Shown here: positions 6,218 through 11,827 of the stretch, piece after piece
Layout of the letters: each line of letters opens with the position of its first letter
Position numbering within the stretch: the stretch's first letter is position 1
Source: Proteobacteria bacterium SPGG2
GTDB taxonomy: Bacteria; Pseudomonadota; Gammaproteobacteria; Acidiferrobacterales; SPGG2
Direction: 5' to 3'
NCBI GenBank assembly: GCA_001643475.1
Contig: LXTK01000289.1
Location: forward strand, 462-12,288
Length of the DNA stretch: 11,827 nt
The notes under the pieces: model-generated
Told to the model about the DNA's origin: nothing
Seen by the model: the letters and a program-made list of their open reading frames with translations, nothing else
The model's database searches: none
Program-made: the position numbers and the translations under genes

Positions 6218-6305
6218 TGAATGATCGTTCGCCCAGTGTCCTAGAGAGATAGCCGATACAAACGCCCTTCGGCCTTAAATACAGACCGGCAACGTATAAG
6301 GAAGC

Positions 6306-7391
6306 ATGCGCCCACTTACTACACGAGCAGACGGGTCGGTGCCTAAGGCGCCTGATGAGGAACGTCACTTCCTGCCGAATTTTGGTTCATTTGGCATCGC
6401 CATACGGATCATTCTGCTCTCAGAACTCATTGCCATCATCATCACCCTCGGGCGCAATCCCTTGTTCGATGAGCGTGCTTGGCAAGAATTCAATATTATC
6501 TCGGCGTTCGCGTTGTTGGTATCGCTTTGTGGTGTGATCGCCCTAAAATTCATTTCGCCGTTCATCCGACGTATGTCGGCATTGGCTGGATCTATCGTTG
6601 TGTTTCTATTGTTGCTGTGCGTAACAGCACTGGCGACGGAACTGACGGTCTATATGCTCTTCGATCTGGGGCTAATCGCCGAACGCTGGCCAGAGTGGCG
6701 AGAATCTTTATTGGTGCGTAGCTTGATAATCGCCGCGCTAATCGGAATACCTGGTTTACGATATTTGTTTCTCAGACGTCGCGCCGAGACTGATGCAAGA
6801 GAACGACAAGAAGCCAAATTGCAGGCGCTACAGTCTCGGATTAGACCACACTTCCTGTTTAACAGTATGAACAGTGTCGCCAGCCTAACCCGAAGTGACC
6901 CCGCTAAAGCCGAAGCTGTACTGCAAGATCTGGCCGATTTGTTTCGAGTGTTGTTGGCGGATGCGCGTAAGCTTGTACCAATATCGACTGAGCGTGAGAT
7001 CTCACGTCAATACCTGGAAATAGAAAAAGTGCGACTAGGCGATCGCCTAAACGTGAAGTGGCATGTTAGTAATGTCCCACGCTACGCCATGATACCGGCA
7101 CTTACGCTGCAGCCACTGCTAGAGAACGCTATCTATCATGGCATCGAACCGCGCTTTGCTGGTGGTACGGTCAGAATCGAACTGTGGACCGAAGGCGATA
7201 TGCTACACGTCATGATCAGCAACCCGCTGCCGGACGTGCCCTCTGCCGCACATAACCAGGGCAACAAGATAGCCCAAGACAACACCCGCGAGCGGTTGAT
7301 GACCCAGTTCGGTGGCCGCGCCACTATGCAAGCATTTGAGCAGGGCGGTCAATATCACGTAAAACTGGGCATGCCTATTGTCAGGGGATGA
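6306..7391 (+). CDS. algZ: AlgZ/FimS-type LytS-family sensor histidine kinase
   Basis: This 361-residue inner-membrane kinase is the partner of an AlgR-type regulator, which in Pseudomonas governs alginate, type IV pili and related surface traits. About four membrane spans (roughly residues 30-48, 62-83, 93-119, 136-155) are followed by a His-kinase domain of the LytS/YehU type (PF06580). That domain carries LQSRIRPHFLFNSMN with the phosphoaccepting His182, SLTRSDPAKAEAVLQDLADLFR, and the N box LQPLLENAIYHGIEP (Asn274). The nucleotide-binding glycine region is reduced (QGNKIAQDNTRERL), as is usual for AlgZ-like kinases. The start is ATG 6306 with TAAGGA (6297-6302) just upstream. It lies between divergent argH and a paralogous kinase gene that begins 1 nt after its stop. 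The symbol follows from synteny and motif match; of the two paralogues this one keeps the catalytic His. Confidence 0.88.
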   Translation: MRPLTTRADGSVPKAPDEERHFLPNFGSFGIAIRIILLSELIAIIITLGRNPLFDERAWQEFNIISAFALLVSLCGVIALKFISPFIRRMSALAGSIVVFLLLLCVTALATELTVYMLFDLGLIAERWPEWRESLLVRSLIIAALIGIPGLRYLFLRRRAETDARERQEAKLQALQSRIRPHFLFNSMNSVASLTRSDPAKAEAVLQDLADLFRVLLADARKLVPISTEREISRQYLEIEKVRLGDRLNVKWHVSNVPRYAMIPALTLQPLLENAIYHGIEPRFAGGTVRIELWTEGDMLHVMISNPLPDVPSAAHNQGNKIAQDNTRERLMTQFGGRATMQAFEQGGQYHVKLGMPIVRG

Positions 7392-7392
7392 T

Positions 7393-8520
7393 GTGGAACT
7401 TTTGAACAGAAACGCGATGCGTGAGTGGGTACGGTCAGCCGCTAGACAGCTGGACCATGATACCGTGTTCTCACGCGCAGACGTGGACGGCGAAATACTG
7501 CCCAACTTCTGTGAGGCACGCACCATACTCAGCATCGCGATCGTGGCGCAGATGCTGGCAATCCTGATCGCGTTGGTGACGAGGCGGACACCCGTCAACC
7601 TATTCCACGATTTGCTGCTGACCTCACTCTTTGTGCAATGGATCGGCCTCGCTAGCGCGGGCGCACTGTGCGTCTCGCGTAAATACCTAAACCGACTTAG
7701 CAATTTGCGGGCCTTTGGCATGGCCTACTTGCTGTTATTGTGCGTGACGTGGTTGGTAACGGAATCAGCGGTGTGGCTTTTATTCGCCTTCGACAAGATC
7801 CATACGCCTAGGCCTGAGTGGTATAACTACTTCCACGTTCAGAATATATGCGTGAGCGCAATTATCAATGCACTGGTATTGCACTATTTTTTCGCCAAGC
7901 ACGAGTTGCGAGTGCGCACACTTTCGGCCGCACGCACCAAGGCGCGGGCCATGCTCTCGCGGATTCGGCCGCAGTTCGTGTTCAACAGCATGAACATTAT
8001 CGCCAGCCTCACGCGCAGTGATCCCGCCAAGGCTGAGGCGGCCATCGAAGACATGGCCGACCTGTTCCGGATGATGCTTAGCCAGGACGAGACGCTGGTA
8101 CCCGTAAAGCACGAGATCGAGGTGGCCCAGAAGTACCTGACTATAGAGGGCCTGCGCCTGGACAATCGGCTACAGATAGATTGGGATATCGGCAAATTCC
8201 CGCGAAAGGCGGTCATGCCTATATTAACCCTGCAACCACTGCTAGAAAACGCCATTCGCCACGGAATCGAGCCGATCGTGGCAGGCGGCGTCATCACCGT
8301 GCGGCTTTGGGAACACGAAGATAAGATCTATATTAAGATCATAAACCCGATTCCTCGGACCCGAGCCAAACGAGCGGCGGACAGCCACAGCATGTCACTG
8401 GAAGATATCCGCCTCCGCTTCCAGAGTTACTACGGGGATACGGCGAGGTTGGAATTTGGAAGGGAAGAAGAGCAGTACATCGTCAATGTTGTATTGCCCA
8501 TTCGCAAGGAGAAGACGTGA
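7393..8520 (+). CDS. AlgZ-like paralogue lacking the phosphoacceptor His (probable pseudokinase)
   Basis: This 375-residue membrane protein is clearly a tandem-duplicate relative of the preceding kinase, sharing SLTRSDPAKAEA, LTLQPLLENAI-HGIEP and other blocks. It has about four spans in the N-terminal half (roughly residues 42-62, 73-93, 106-134, 150-166). The motif that should hold the phosphoacceptor reads RIRPQFVFNSMN: Gln194 (CAG at 7972-7974) replaces His. The downstream glycine region is also eroded (SHSMSLEDIRLRF). The N-box Asn286 remains, so nucleotide may still bind. GTG 7393 is taken as start because AGGGG (7383-7387) sits 5 nt before it; TTG 7378 is an in-frame alternative that lies inside algZ. 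Its stop overlaps the regulator start (GTGA). There is no frameshift or stop, so it is under selection as a protein. Likely roles are a heterodimer partner, phosphatase or signal-input modulator of the neighbouring kinase; these are inferences. Confidence 0.85.
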   Translation: MELLNRNAMREWVRSAARQLDHDTVFSRADVDGEILPNFCEARTILSIAIVAQMLAILIALVTRRTPVNLFHDLLLTSLFVQWIGLASAGALCVSRKYLNRLSNLRAFGMAYLLLLCVTWLVTESAVWLLFAFDKIHTPRPEWYNYFHVQNICVSAIINALVLHYFFAKHELRVRTLSAARTKARAMLSRIRPQFVFNSMNIIASLTRSDPAKAEAAIEDMADLFRMMLSQDETLVPVKHEIEVAQKYLTIEGLRLDNRLQIDWDIGKFPRKAVMPILTLQPLLENAIRHGIEPIVAGGVITVRLWEHEDKIYIKIINPIPRTRAKRAADSHSMSLEDIRLRFQSYYGDTARLEFGREEEQYIVNVVLPIRKEKT

Positions 8521-9263
8521 GAGTACTAATCGTAGATGACGAGAAATTAGCACGTGACCGTTTGCGCGAGCTATTGTCGGATATCGGTGGTTACGACGTA
8601 ATCGGCGAGGCCATGAATGGCAACGAGGCAGTCGAAAAAACGGCCGAGCTCAATCCTGACACGTTGCTAATGGATATCCGTATGCCAGGCATGGATGGTT
8701 TAGAGGCAGCCATGCACCTCATGGGCATGGAAGCACCACCCAACGTGATCTTCACCACCGCTTACGACCAGCACGCGCTGGATGCATTCGAAGTCAACGC
8801 GGTAGACTATCTATTGAAACCCATCCGCCGTGATCGGCTTGCTAATGCATTAACCAAAGCGCAAAAACTCACAGCGCGCCAGTTACGGGAAATTAATCAG
8901 ACACAGCAAGAACCACCGGCACGGACACACATCAGCGTTCACCTGCGCGGCAATATTCGTCTGGTACCGTTACCCGACGTGGTCTATTTCCTAGCGGACA
9001 GCAAGTATGTGGCAGTGCGTACTGCGACCGAAGAGCACTTGATCGAAGACTCGCTGGTAAATCTAGAACGAGAATTCGCCGATCGGTTTTTGCGAATCCA
9101 CCGTAATGCGTTGGTATCAGCGGCACATATCAAAGGCATTGAGAAGAGCCCATCGGGAACCTGGCAAGTGGCCCTAAAGGATACCGACAAGCGGCTCGAT
9201 GTCAGTCGCCGTCACGCAGCCTCGGTACGACGCTGGGCACGTAATCGTCCTAATGCTGCCTAA
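8517..9263 (+). CDS. algR: AlgR-type LytTR response regulator
   Basis: This 248-residue DNA-binding response regulator has a receiver domain at residues 1-118 with acidic pocket Asp7/Asp8, phosphoacceptor Asp53 (LLMDIRMPGMDG), Thr80 and Lys101 (YLLKPIRR). A linker of about 20 residues leads to a LytTR domain (about 139-240: ISVHLRGNIRLVPLPDVVYFLADSKYV..., FLRIHRNALVSAAHIKGIE). The LytTR fold reads short direct-repeat operators. GTG 8517 is the start: AAGGAG (8506-8511) lies 5 nt upstream and the GTGA overlap joins it to the preceding gene. In Pseudomonas the orthologue is phosphorylated by AlgZ/FimS and controls virulence and surface functions; here it presumably serves the two upstream membrane proteins. 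Its place directly before hemC is the conserved order, although a 461-bp gap intervenes. Confidence 0.92.
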   Translation: MRVLIVDDEKLARDRLRELLSDIGGYDVIGEAMNGNEAVEKTAELNPDTLLMDIRMPGMDGLEAAMHLMGMEAPPNVIFTTAYDQHALDAFEVNAVDYLLKPIRRDRLANALTKAQKLTARQLREINQTQQEPPARTHISVHLRGNIRLVPLPDVVYFLADSKYVAVRTATEEHLIEDSLVNLEREFADRFLRIHRNALVSAAHIKGIEKSPSGTWQVALKDTDKRLDVSRRHAASVRRWARNRPNAA

Positions 9264-9382
9264 CCGCCATTAGCGACAGGGCTCACCAAGCCACCCACTC
9301 GCAGAACTAGGTTTCCCAGCCGAACTAGGAAGATGCTGGAAAAGTCCCCTCCCCGGCCTTTTTGCATCCTCGGCTCCGCAGA

Positions 9383-9636
9383 CGGTACCTCCCTGTACCG
9401 CTCCTCAGCTCGCGAAGTGCAGGGATGCACGAGTGCCGCGAGCGCAAGGAGGCGCAGAGGAGCGGCCAAAGCAAAAAGCACGGTTTTTGCTTTGCTCCAT
9501 TTTTTAAACACTTCGGTGGTTGAAAAATGTGCGGTGCCTCTCGGCAACTGCTCCTGCGTTGCTCTACCTTCCGACATCCCTGTCGGTCGCATGCACCGCT
9601 CTACCAGGCTGCTGAAAACAGTTTTCAGCAGCCTGG
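9383..9636. repeat. Chain of six tandem or nested inverted repeats
   Basis: Perfect or near-perfect hairpins follow each other with almost no gap. (1) CGGTAC/GTACCG 9383-9400. (2) CCGCTCCTC/GAGGAGCGG 9398-9465, enclosing GCTCGCG/CGCGAGC (9408-9414, 9437-9443) and GTGCA/TGCAC (9417-9430). (3) CAAAGCAAAAA/TTTTTGCTTTG 9467-9494. (4) CATTTTTTAAACAC with GTGGTTGAAAAATG around a TTCG loop, 9498-9529, with small mismatches. (5) GCGGTGC/GCACCGC 9531-9599, enclosing GCAAC/GTTGC (9544-9562) and CCGACA/TGTCGG (9571-9586). (6) A 33-bp palindrome, 9604-9636. Several loops share a TCCC or GGGA core. This could be a structured RNA, a mosaic repetitive DNA element, or a remnant mobile element. Confidence 0.75.
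9604..9636. repeat. 33-bp perfect palindrome
   Basis: CCAGGCTGCTGAAAAC (9604-9619) and its exact complement GTTTTCAGCAGCCTGG (9621-9636) flank a single A. A one-base centre is unusual for an RNA terminator, and no T-run follows. Two identical 16-bp ends facing each other resemble abutted terminal inverted repeats of an insertion element, but no transposase sequence is present nearby. Confidence 0.85.
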
Positions 9637-9662
9637 CAGTTATCAATGCGGGTCAACCGCAA

Positions 9663-9691
9663 TTGACTTGTATAGGTATTTCTAACACATT
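9663..9691 (+). promoter_or_regulatory. Candidate hemC promoter
   Basis: TTGACT (9663-9668, 5 of 6 consensus bases) is followed after 17 bp by CACATT (9686-9691, weak -10), about 34 nt before the hemC start. TTGAC also forms an inverted repeat with GTCAA at 9652-9656. The gap and hairpin chain between algR and hemC make a separate hemC promoter plausible; the sequence match itself is modest. Confidence 0.28.
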
Positions 9692-9724
9692 GGCCTTCCT
9701 ATCCAAGTTCGGCTCAATACCAAC

Positions 9725-10663
9725 GTGACACAAATCTTGCGCATCGCCACTCGCAAAAGCCAACTAGCACTATGGCAAGCACATTTTGTGCAGTCAAAGC
9801 TGTTGAAAAACAATCCCAACCTGCGCGTCGAGCTCGTTGAAATAACCACCCAAGGGGACAAGATACTCGACGTGCCACTTGCCACAGTCGGTGGCAAAGG
9901 CCTTTTTATCAAGGAACTCGAGCAAGCGCTGTTGAATGGCGGTGCGGATATCGCTGTGCACTCGATGAAGGATCTGACGGTAACCCTACCCGATGGGCTT
10001 CATATCGCTGCTGTGTGTGAACGCGAGGACCCTCGCGATGCGCTCGTCTCTAATCACTATCGCGATCTAGGTGCACTACCAGCAGGTACTCGTGTCGGCA
10101 CATCTAGCCTGCGTCGCCAATGCCAACTACGCGCCACGTATCCAAAACTCGATGTCATCGATCTGCGCGGTAACGTCAACACACGGCTTAGGAAGCTCGA
10201 CGCCGGCGAATTTGATGCCATCATTTTGGCCACAGCCGGATTGCTACGTCTAGGCCTAGAAAAACGCATCCAAACCCATATAGAACCCGAAGAAATGTTG
10301 CCCGCGGTTGGGCAAGGCGCCATCGGCATCGAATGCCGAGTTGATGATGATATCAACGAGCTCTTGTCTGCACTGAATCACCCGCTAACACAGAGATGTG
10401 TACATGCCGAGCGCACCGTTAACAAAGGTCTGAATGGAGGTTGCCAGGTTCCGATCGCAAGTTATGCAACGATCAGCGGCGAGGCCATGCGCCTTCGCGG
10501 ACTGGTTGGTTATCCAGATGGGCACGGCATCATCCGGGCTGAAGTGAAGGGATTAGCTGAGCACGCCGACGCACTTGGTAAACAACTGGCTGAAGATTTG
10601 CTTGATCAGGGAGCGAAAGACATTCTCGACTATGTGTACGGTTGTGCCGATGGCACGCACTAA
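9725..10663 (+). CDS. hemC: Porphobilinogen deaminase (hydroxymethylbilane synthase)
   Basis: HemC joins four porphobilinogen molecules into hydroxymethylbilane in the cytoplasm, on the path to haem and other tetrapyrroles. The 312 residues are the normal length. Motifs: RIATRKSQLALWQA (residues 6-19), VGGKGLFIKELEQAL (55-69), AVHSMKDLT (77-85, with the catalytic Asp83), GTSSLRRQCQL (126-136), DLRGNVNTRLRKLD (146-159), and the cofactor-loop sequence LNGGCQVPIA with Cys240, which carries the dipyrromethane cofactor. The start is GTG 9725, the only start codon in frame before the conserved RIATRKS; no strong ribosome site is visible. The last 14 bp overlap hemD, indicating a hemC-hemD-hemX operon. 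Confidence 0.97.
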   Translation: MTQILRIATRKSQLALWQAHFVQSKLLKNNPNLRVELVEITTQGDKILDVPLATVGGKGLFIKELEQALLNGGADIAVHSMKDLTVTLPDGLHIAAVCEREDPRDALVSNHYRDLGALPAGTRVGTSSLRRQCQLRATYPKLDVIDLRGNVNTRLRKLDAGEFDAIILATAGLLRLGLEKRIQTHIEPEEMLPAVGQGAIGIECRVDDDINELLSALNHPLTQRCVHAERTVNKGLNGGCQVPIASYATISGEAMRLRGLVGYPDGHGIIRAEVKGLAEHADALGKQLAEDLLDQGAKDILDYVYGCADGTH

Positions 10664-11444
10664 GGACGATCTCACAAACCTTCGCGTGCTCGTCACGCGG
10701 CCAAGCCACCAGGCAGAACACCTGGCAAACCTAATCGAGGCCCAGGGTGGCCGGGCTGTGCGCGTCCCGACAATTGAAATCCTGCCACCGCATGACACTA
10801 CGACCCTAGCGACACGCGTTAGCCGCTTGCGCGAATTCGACATGGCCATCTTCGTCAGCGCCAATGCAGTTCAGAAAGGTATGGAGCTCATCACCGCCCG
10901 TCACGGATCGTTCCCCGACAATGTGGCGGTGGCGTGCGTTGGTCTCGGTAGCGCCCGCGAACTGCACCAATTCGCGATCCCAGCCATCGTGCCGACGACG
11001 CGCTTTGACAGCGAAGGTTTGCTGGCGCTCACGGAACTACAACAAGTCAAAGACAAGACCATTATCATCTTCCGCGGCGAAGGTGGACGGGAGCTGCTTG
11101 GTAGAACGTTGATGGAACGCGGGGCACACATCGAATATGTCGAATGCTATCGACGTGTAAAACCTAGTCGGGCATCGACCGCACTATTGCAAAGCTGGGA
11201 AAGCGCCAAAATCGACGTCGTTACCACCACCAGCATCGATGGGCTGAGAAACCTCTTCGAGCTGGTCGGTGAAAACCAGCGAAAGGCACTGACTAACACA
11301 CCGATTGTGGTCATTAGCCAACGAATAGCCGACGTCTGCCATGAATTGGGGTTTGAGACCGATATCCTGCTTGCCACCCAGGCTAGCGACGAAGTGATTG
11401 TCGAGGCGATCAAGACGTGGCGCAGATCGCGAAATCCCCTATAA
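10650..11444 (+). CDS. hemD: Uroporphyrinogen-III synthase
   Basis: HemD closes hydroxymethylbilane with inversion of ring D to give uroporphyrinogen III. The protein has about 264 residues, typical for this poorly conserved family. Recognisable features are LRVLVTRPSHQAEHL near residues 12-26, FVSANAVQKGM (68-78), IFRGEGGRELL (about 140-150) in the second domain, and TTTSIDGLRNL (192-202), all expected in the two-lobed fold. ATG 10650 is taken as start, giving a 14-bp overlap with hemC; the frame is open further upstream (GTG 10644, ATG 10632) but inside hemC and without a better ribosome site. Position between hemC and hemX supports the call more than sequence alone would. Confidence 0.92.
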   Translation: MARTKDDLTNLRVLVTRPSHQAEHLANLIEAQGGRAVRVPTIEILPPHDTTTLATRVSRLREFDMAIFVSANAVQKGMELITARHGSFPDNVAVACVGLGSARELHQFAIPAIVPTTRFDSEGLLALTELQQVKDKTIIIFRGEGGRELLGRTLMERGAHIEYVECYRRVKPSRASTALLQSWESAKIDVVTTTSIDGLRNLFELVGENQRKALTNTPIVVISQRIADVCHELGFETDILLATQASDEVIVEAIKTWRRSRNPL

Positions 11445-11490
11445 TCAAGGCCCCTTTGTAACCAAAAGAACCGCACCTCGATGAAGATCG

Positions 11491-11827
11491 ATGGCTGAAG
11501 ACACGGCACCGGATACCAAACAAGTCGTCGCGAAACCCGCTAAGGCGGCCAAACCGAAGAAATCGGAGAAGTCGGCGCAAAAACCCAGCGGCGGGCGAGT
11601 CTGGGGGATGTTGGCTTTGCTGGTCTCGCTTGTTGCGCTTGGGGCTGTCGGCTACGGCGGATATATCTATTACATCAAGCAGGACCTGTTTAGTACTGAT
11701 GTAGTCGCTGAGCTCAATCGCCTCAAAAGCGGCTCCGCACGCAACGGAGAACGGCAGGCTGAATTCGGTAAGAGTCTCGAGAATTTTGAACAGCGACTCA
11801 ATAGCGTCAAAGAAGTACAAGACACAT
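11491..11827 (+). CDS. hemX: HemX N-terminus, cut by the window end
   Basis: The first 112 codons of a gene run off the right edge. The protein begins with a Lys/Ala/Pro-rich cytoplasmic segment (residues 1-36, PAKAAKPKKSEKSAQKPSGG). One transmembrane span follows (about 38-63, MLALLVSLVALGAVGYGGYIYY), then a periplasmic coiled-coil-like part (LNRLKSG..., FGKSLENFEQRLNSVKEVQ). This layout is that of HemX of gammaproteobacterial hemCDXY operons, long called a uroporphyrinogen methylase but lacking methyltransferase features and of uncertain role. The ATG at 11491 lies 46 bp after hemD; an ATG at 11481 in another frame stops after five codons. Gene order makes the identity likely. Confidence 0.85.
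   Translation, partial: MAEDTAPDTKQVVAKPAKAAKPKKSEKSAQKPSGGRVWGMLALLVSLVALGAVGYGGYIYYIKQDLFSTDVVAELNRLKSGSARNGERQAEFGKSLENFEQRLNSVKEVQDT

Larger units (their letters stand above)
5693..6305. other. Gene-free gap between argH and the first kinase gene
   Basis: These 613 bp between divergent genes show no convincing protein gene; the forward frame from 5859 to 6176 has no ribosome site and no family resemblance. Visible structures are a GC-rich stretch with CCGCGG near 5795, a small hairpin followed by a strong terminator at 5933-5978, a 10-bp palindrome GAGTATACTC at 5997-6006, and the perfect inverted repeat GGTTGA-TAC-TCAACC at 6171-6185. A possible promoter and an AlgR-box-like sequence lie just before the kinase gene. 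Confidence 0.6.
9264..9724. other. Gene-free gap rich in inverted repeats, algR-hemC
   Basis: These 461 bp hold no credible protein gene. Frames are open on both strands over much of it, but their translations are Arg/Ser/Pro-rich, lack ribosome sites and mirror each other. From 9264 to 9382 there is a direct repeat of GAACTAGG (9304-9311 and 9322-9329) and GC-rich sequence. From 9383 to 9636 almost every base falls into an inverted repeat, described separately. From 9637 to 9724 there is AT-richer sequence that may carry a hemC promoter. No clear T-tailed terminator for algR is seen. Confidence 0.6.

Noticed and set aside
7203..8297. Long reverse-strand frames under the second kinase gene
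   Set aside because: They are codon-bias shadows of a gene whose forward frame carries clear kinase-domain motifs.
9604..9636. Palindrome as an ordinary rho-independent terminator for algR
   Set aside because: There is no T-run after either arm, and the centre is a single base; it is also 340 bp beyond the algR stop.
9260..9646. Open frames on both strands across the algR-hemC gap (reverse 9260-9646, forward 9333-9728)
   Set aside because: They mirror each other over the hairpin chain, have no ribosome sites, no recognisable domains and a composition set by the inverted repeats.
11440..11445. TATAAT at the hemD stop as a hemX promoter
   Set aside because: No -35-like sequence lies at 16-18 bp upstream (the region reads GTGGCG), and hemX follows hemD closely enough to be in the same operon.

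Overview
The window looks like a chromosomal segment of a gammaproteobacterium of moderate GC, probably in or near the Pseudomonadales or a related marine lineage. The main reason is gene order. On the right side, argH (reverse) is followed by an AlgZ/FimS-type sensor kinase, a second kinase paralogue, an AlgR-type LytTR response regulator, hemC, hemD and hemX. This is the argH-algZ-algR-hemC-hemD-hemX neighbourhood known from Pseudomonas, with one extra kinase.

Layout: (1) 1-1640 holds a small reverse-strand coiled-coil membrane or lipoprotein candidate, an unrecognised 176-residue protein and a YkgJ-type cysteine-cluster protein. (2) 1776-3941 holds a secreted, very basic protein made of 11-residue repeats, then a tightly overlapping four-gene set: ECF-type sigma factor, single-span membrane protein in the anti-sigma position, small acidic exported protein, and basic DUF3106 exported protein. 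(3) 3925-5692 (reverse) holds argH and a translationally coupled MazG-like nucleotide pyrophosphohydrolase. Its 3' end overlaps the end of the DUF3106 gene. (4) 5693-6305 is a gene-free gap with a strong forward-strand terminator that has no gene in front of it. (5) 6306-9263 is a three-gene two-component operon (kinase, degenerate kinase, regulator) with start/stop overlaps. (6) 9264-9724 is a gene-free gap filled almost end to end with inverted repeats. (7) 9725-11827 is hemC-hemD-hemX of tetrapyrrole synthesis; hemX is cut by the window end.

Three points stand out. The second kinase has Gln where the phosphoaccepting His should be, so the operon appears to encode an active kinase plus a pseudokinase feeding one AlgR-like regulator. 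The algR-hemC gap is a chain of six nested or tandem hairpins ending in a 33-bp palindrome. The argH-algZ gap carries an orphan terminator preceded by another hairpin, a possible small-RNA 3' end. Functions named here rest on motifs and gene order read by eye; no database search was run.
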